From positions 364,392 through 428,391 of IMG/VR virus record IMGVR_UViG_3300032236_001850: a DNA stretch of 64,000 nucleotides. One strand, 5' to 3'. Positions 63,764-64,000 of this stretch are shown here, one piece after another (positions within the stretch are counted from its first letter, which is position 1; every line of letters begins with the position of its first letter). The DNA comes from a virus. Under the pieces are notes generated by a model, which worked only from the letters and a program-made list of their open reading frames with translations, made no database searches and was not told the origin of the DNA. The translations under genes were made by a program, and so were the position numbers.

Positions 63764-64000
63764 TGAAGGTGGTATTTTTGGACAACGATGGCGTGATTTG
63801 TCTTTCCAATAATTGGGGAGGTAGAACAAGAAAATATGAGGAGTATAGAAAATTGCATCCTGATGCAGTATCATACAAAGAGGTTGACGTTTTTCATAGA
63901 TTTGATAATTTCGACAGAAAGGCTATTAGAGTTCTTAATTCCATCTTGGAAGAAACCGGTGCCGAAATAGTTGTAAGTTCAGATTGGAAGAAGCATGCAA
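63763..64000 (+). CDS. HAD-like hydrolase, N-terminal part (cut by window edge)
   Basis: 79 residues visible. MKVVFLDNDGVICLS is the HAD motif I with an unusual Asn replacing one intermediate residue (D-N-D rather than D-x-D with Val/Met; both Asp kept). ETGAEIVVSSDWKK provides motif II Ser. HAD hydrolases of this form are nucleotidases or RNA-end phosphatases. The C-terminal part lies outside the window. Confidence 0.8.
   Translation, partial: MKVVFLDNDGVICLSNNWGGRTRKYEEYRKLHPDAVSYKEVDVFHRFDNFDRKAIRVLNSILEETGAEIVVSSDWKKHA

Noticed and set aside
1-64000. tRNA genes
   Set aside because: I looked for T-arm-like GGTTCGAATCC patterns. The only convincing one belongs to the tmRNA. A covariance scan could still find a divergent tRNA.

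Overview
The window is a 64 kb piece of a large, AT-rich, T4-like myovirus genome whose host is very probably a member of the Bacteroidetes (Flavobacteriia-like). The T4 relationship rests on recognisable orthologues of gp32, gp61, UvsY, UvsW, gp43, gp56, NrdA/NrdB, gp39, gp52, gp45 and a gp42-like enzyme. The host inference rests on promoters ending in TATATTTG (the Bacteroidetes -7 box TAnnTTTG), A-rich leaders instead of Shine-Dalgarno sites, a Bacteroidetes-type histone H1-like protein, and a tmRNA tag that starts like Bacteroidetes tags. The ends are not reached: the first and last genes are cut by the window.

Layout. 1-1.2 kb: end of a structural block. 1.2-6.5 kb: RuvC-like resolvase, ssDNA-binding protein, primase, UvsY, UvsW. 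6.5-13 kb: a late-type block with a nucleotidyltransferase, a nucleic-acid-ligase/NMN-adenylyltransferase fusion, an H1-like protein, a Cys-rich protein and small proteins. 13-31.6 kb: replication, repair and nucleotide metabolism (MBD4-like glycosylase, both halves of a split DNA polymerase about 14 kb apart, gp56-like pyrophosphatase, ribonucleotide reductase, adenylate kinase, glycosyltransferase, type II topoisomerase, UV endonuclease, DnaJ, clamp). 31.9-34.5 kb: a RimK-RimB fusion and acidic or small late-type proteins. 34.5-45 kb: a tmRNA gene, an ATP-grasp ligase, phosphoesterases, a dCMP-hydroxymethylase-like enzyme, a holin-like protein, RNase HII. 45-47 kb: a zinc-ribbon protein with an unusual 5'/3' UTR pair and two late-type proteins. 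47-64 kb: mostly short, tightly packed early-type genes, with cyclophilin, thymidylate synthase, DHFR, thioesterase, a P-loop kinase, radical SAM enzyme, a Fpg/Nei glycosylase and an AAA+ ATPase.

Two promoter classes can be read directly. Host-like early promoters (T-run, often CCGAAT, then TATATTTGC) precede seven gene blocks. A second motif, G-GATATATA / GATATAAATA, resembles the T4 late box TATAAATA and precedes another set. Most genes directly behind the second motif encode proteins whose first ~20 residues share one short pattern (basic/hydrophobic residues, F-x-x-F, then L/I/V-x-E). This closely resembles the T4 capsid-targeting sequence of internal proteins and the L/I-x-E site of the prohead protease. 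The same head is fused to very different bodies: nucleotidyltransferase, adenylate kinase, RimK-RimB ligase/protease, acidic proteins and several unknowns. All three minus-strand islands contain such genes.

My main proposal is therefore a large capsid-packaged, ejected protein arsenal in a Bacteroidetes T4-like phage. Other strong points are the DNA polymerase split at the fingertip, a phage tmRNA with a predicted 25-residue tag, a likely hydroxymethylcytosine pathway paired with an MBD4-like repair glycosylase, and a leader/3'-hairpin-loop complementarity around the zinc-ribbon gene. These are readings from sequence alone; no database search or structure prediction was run.
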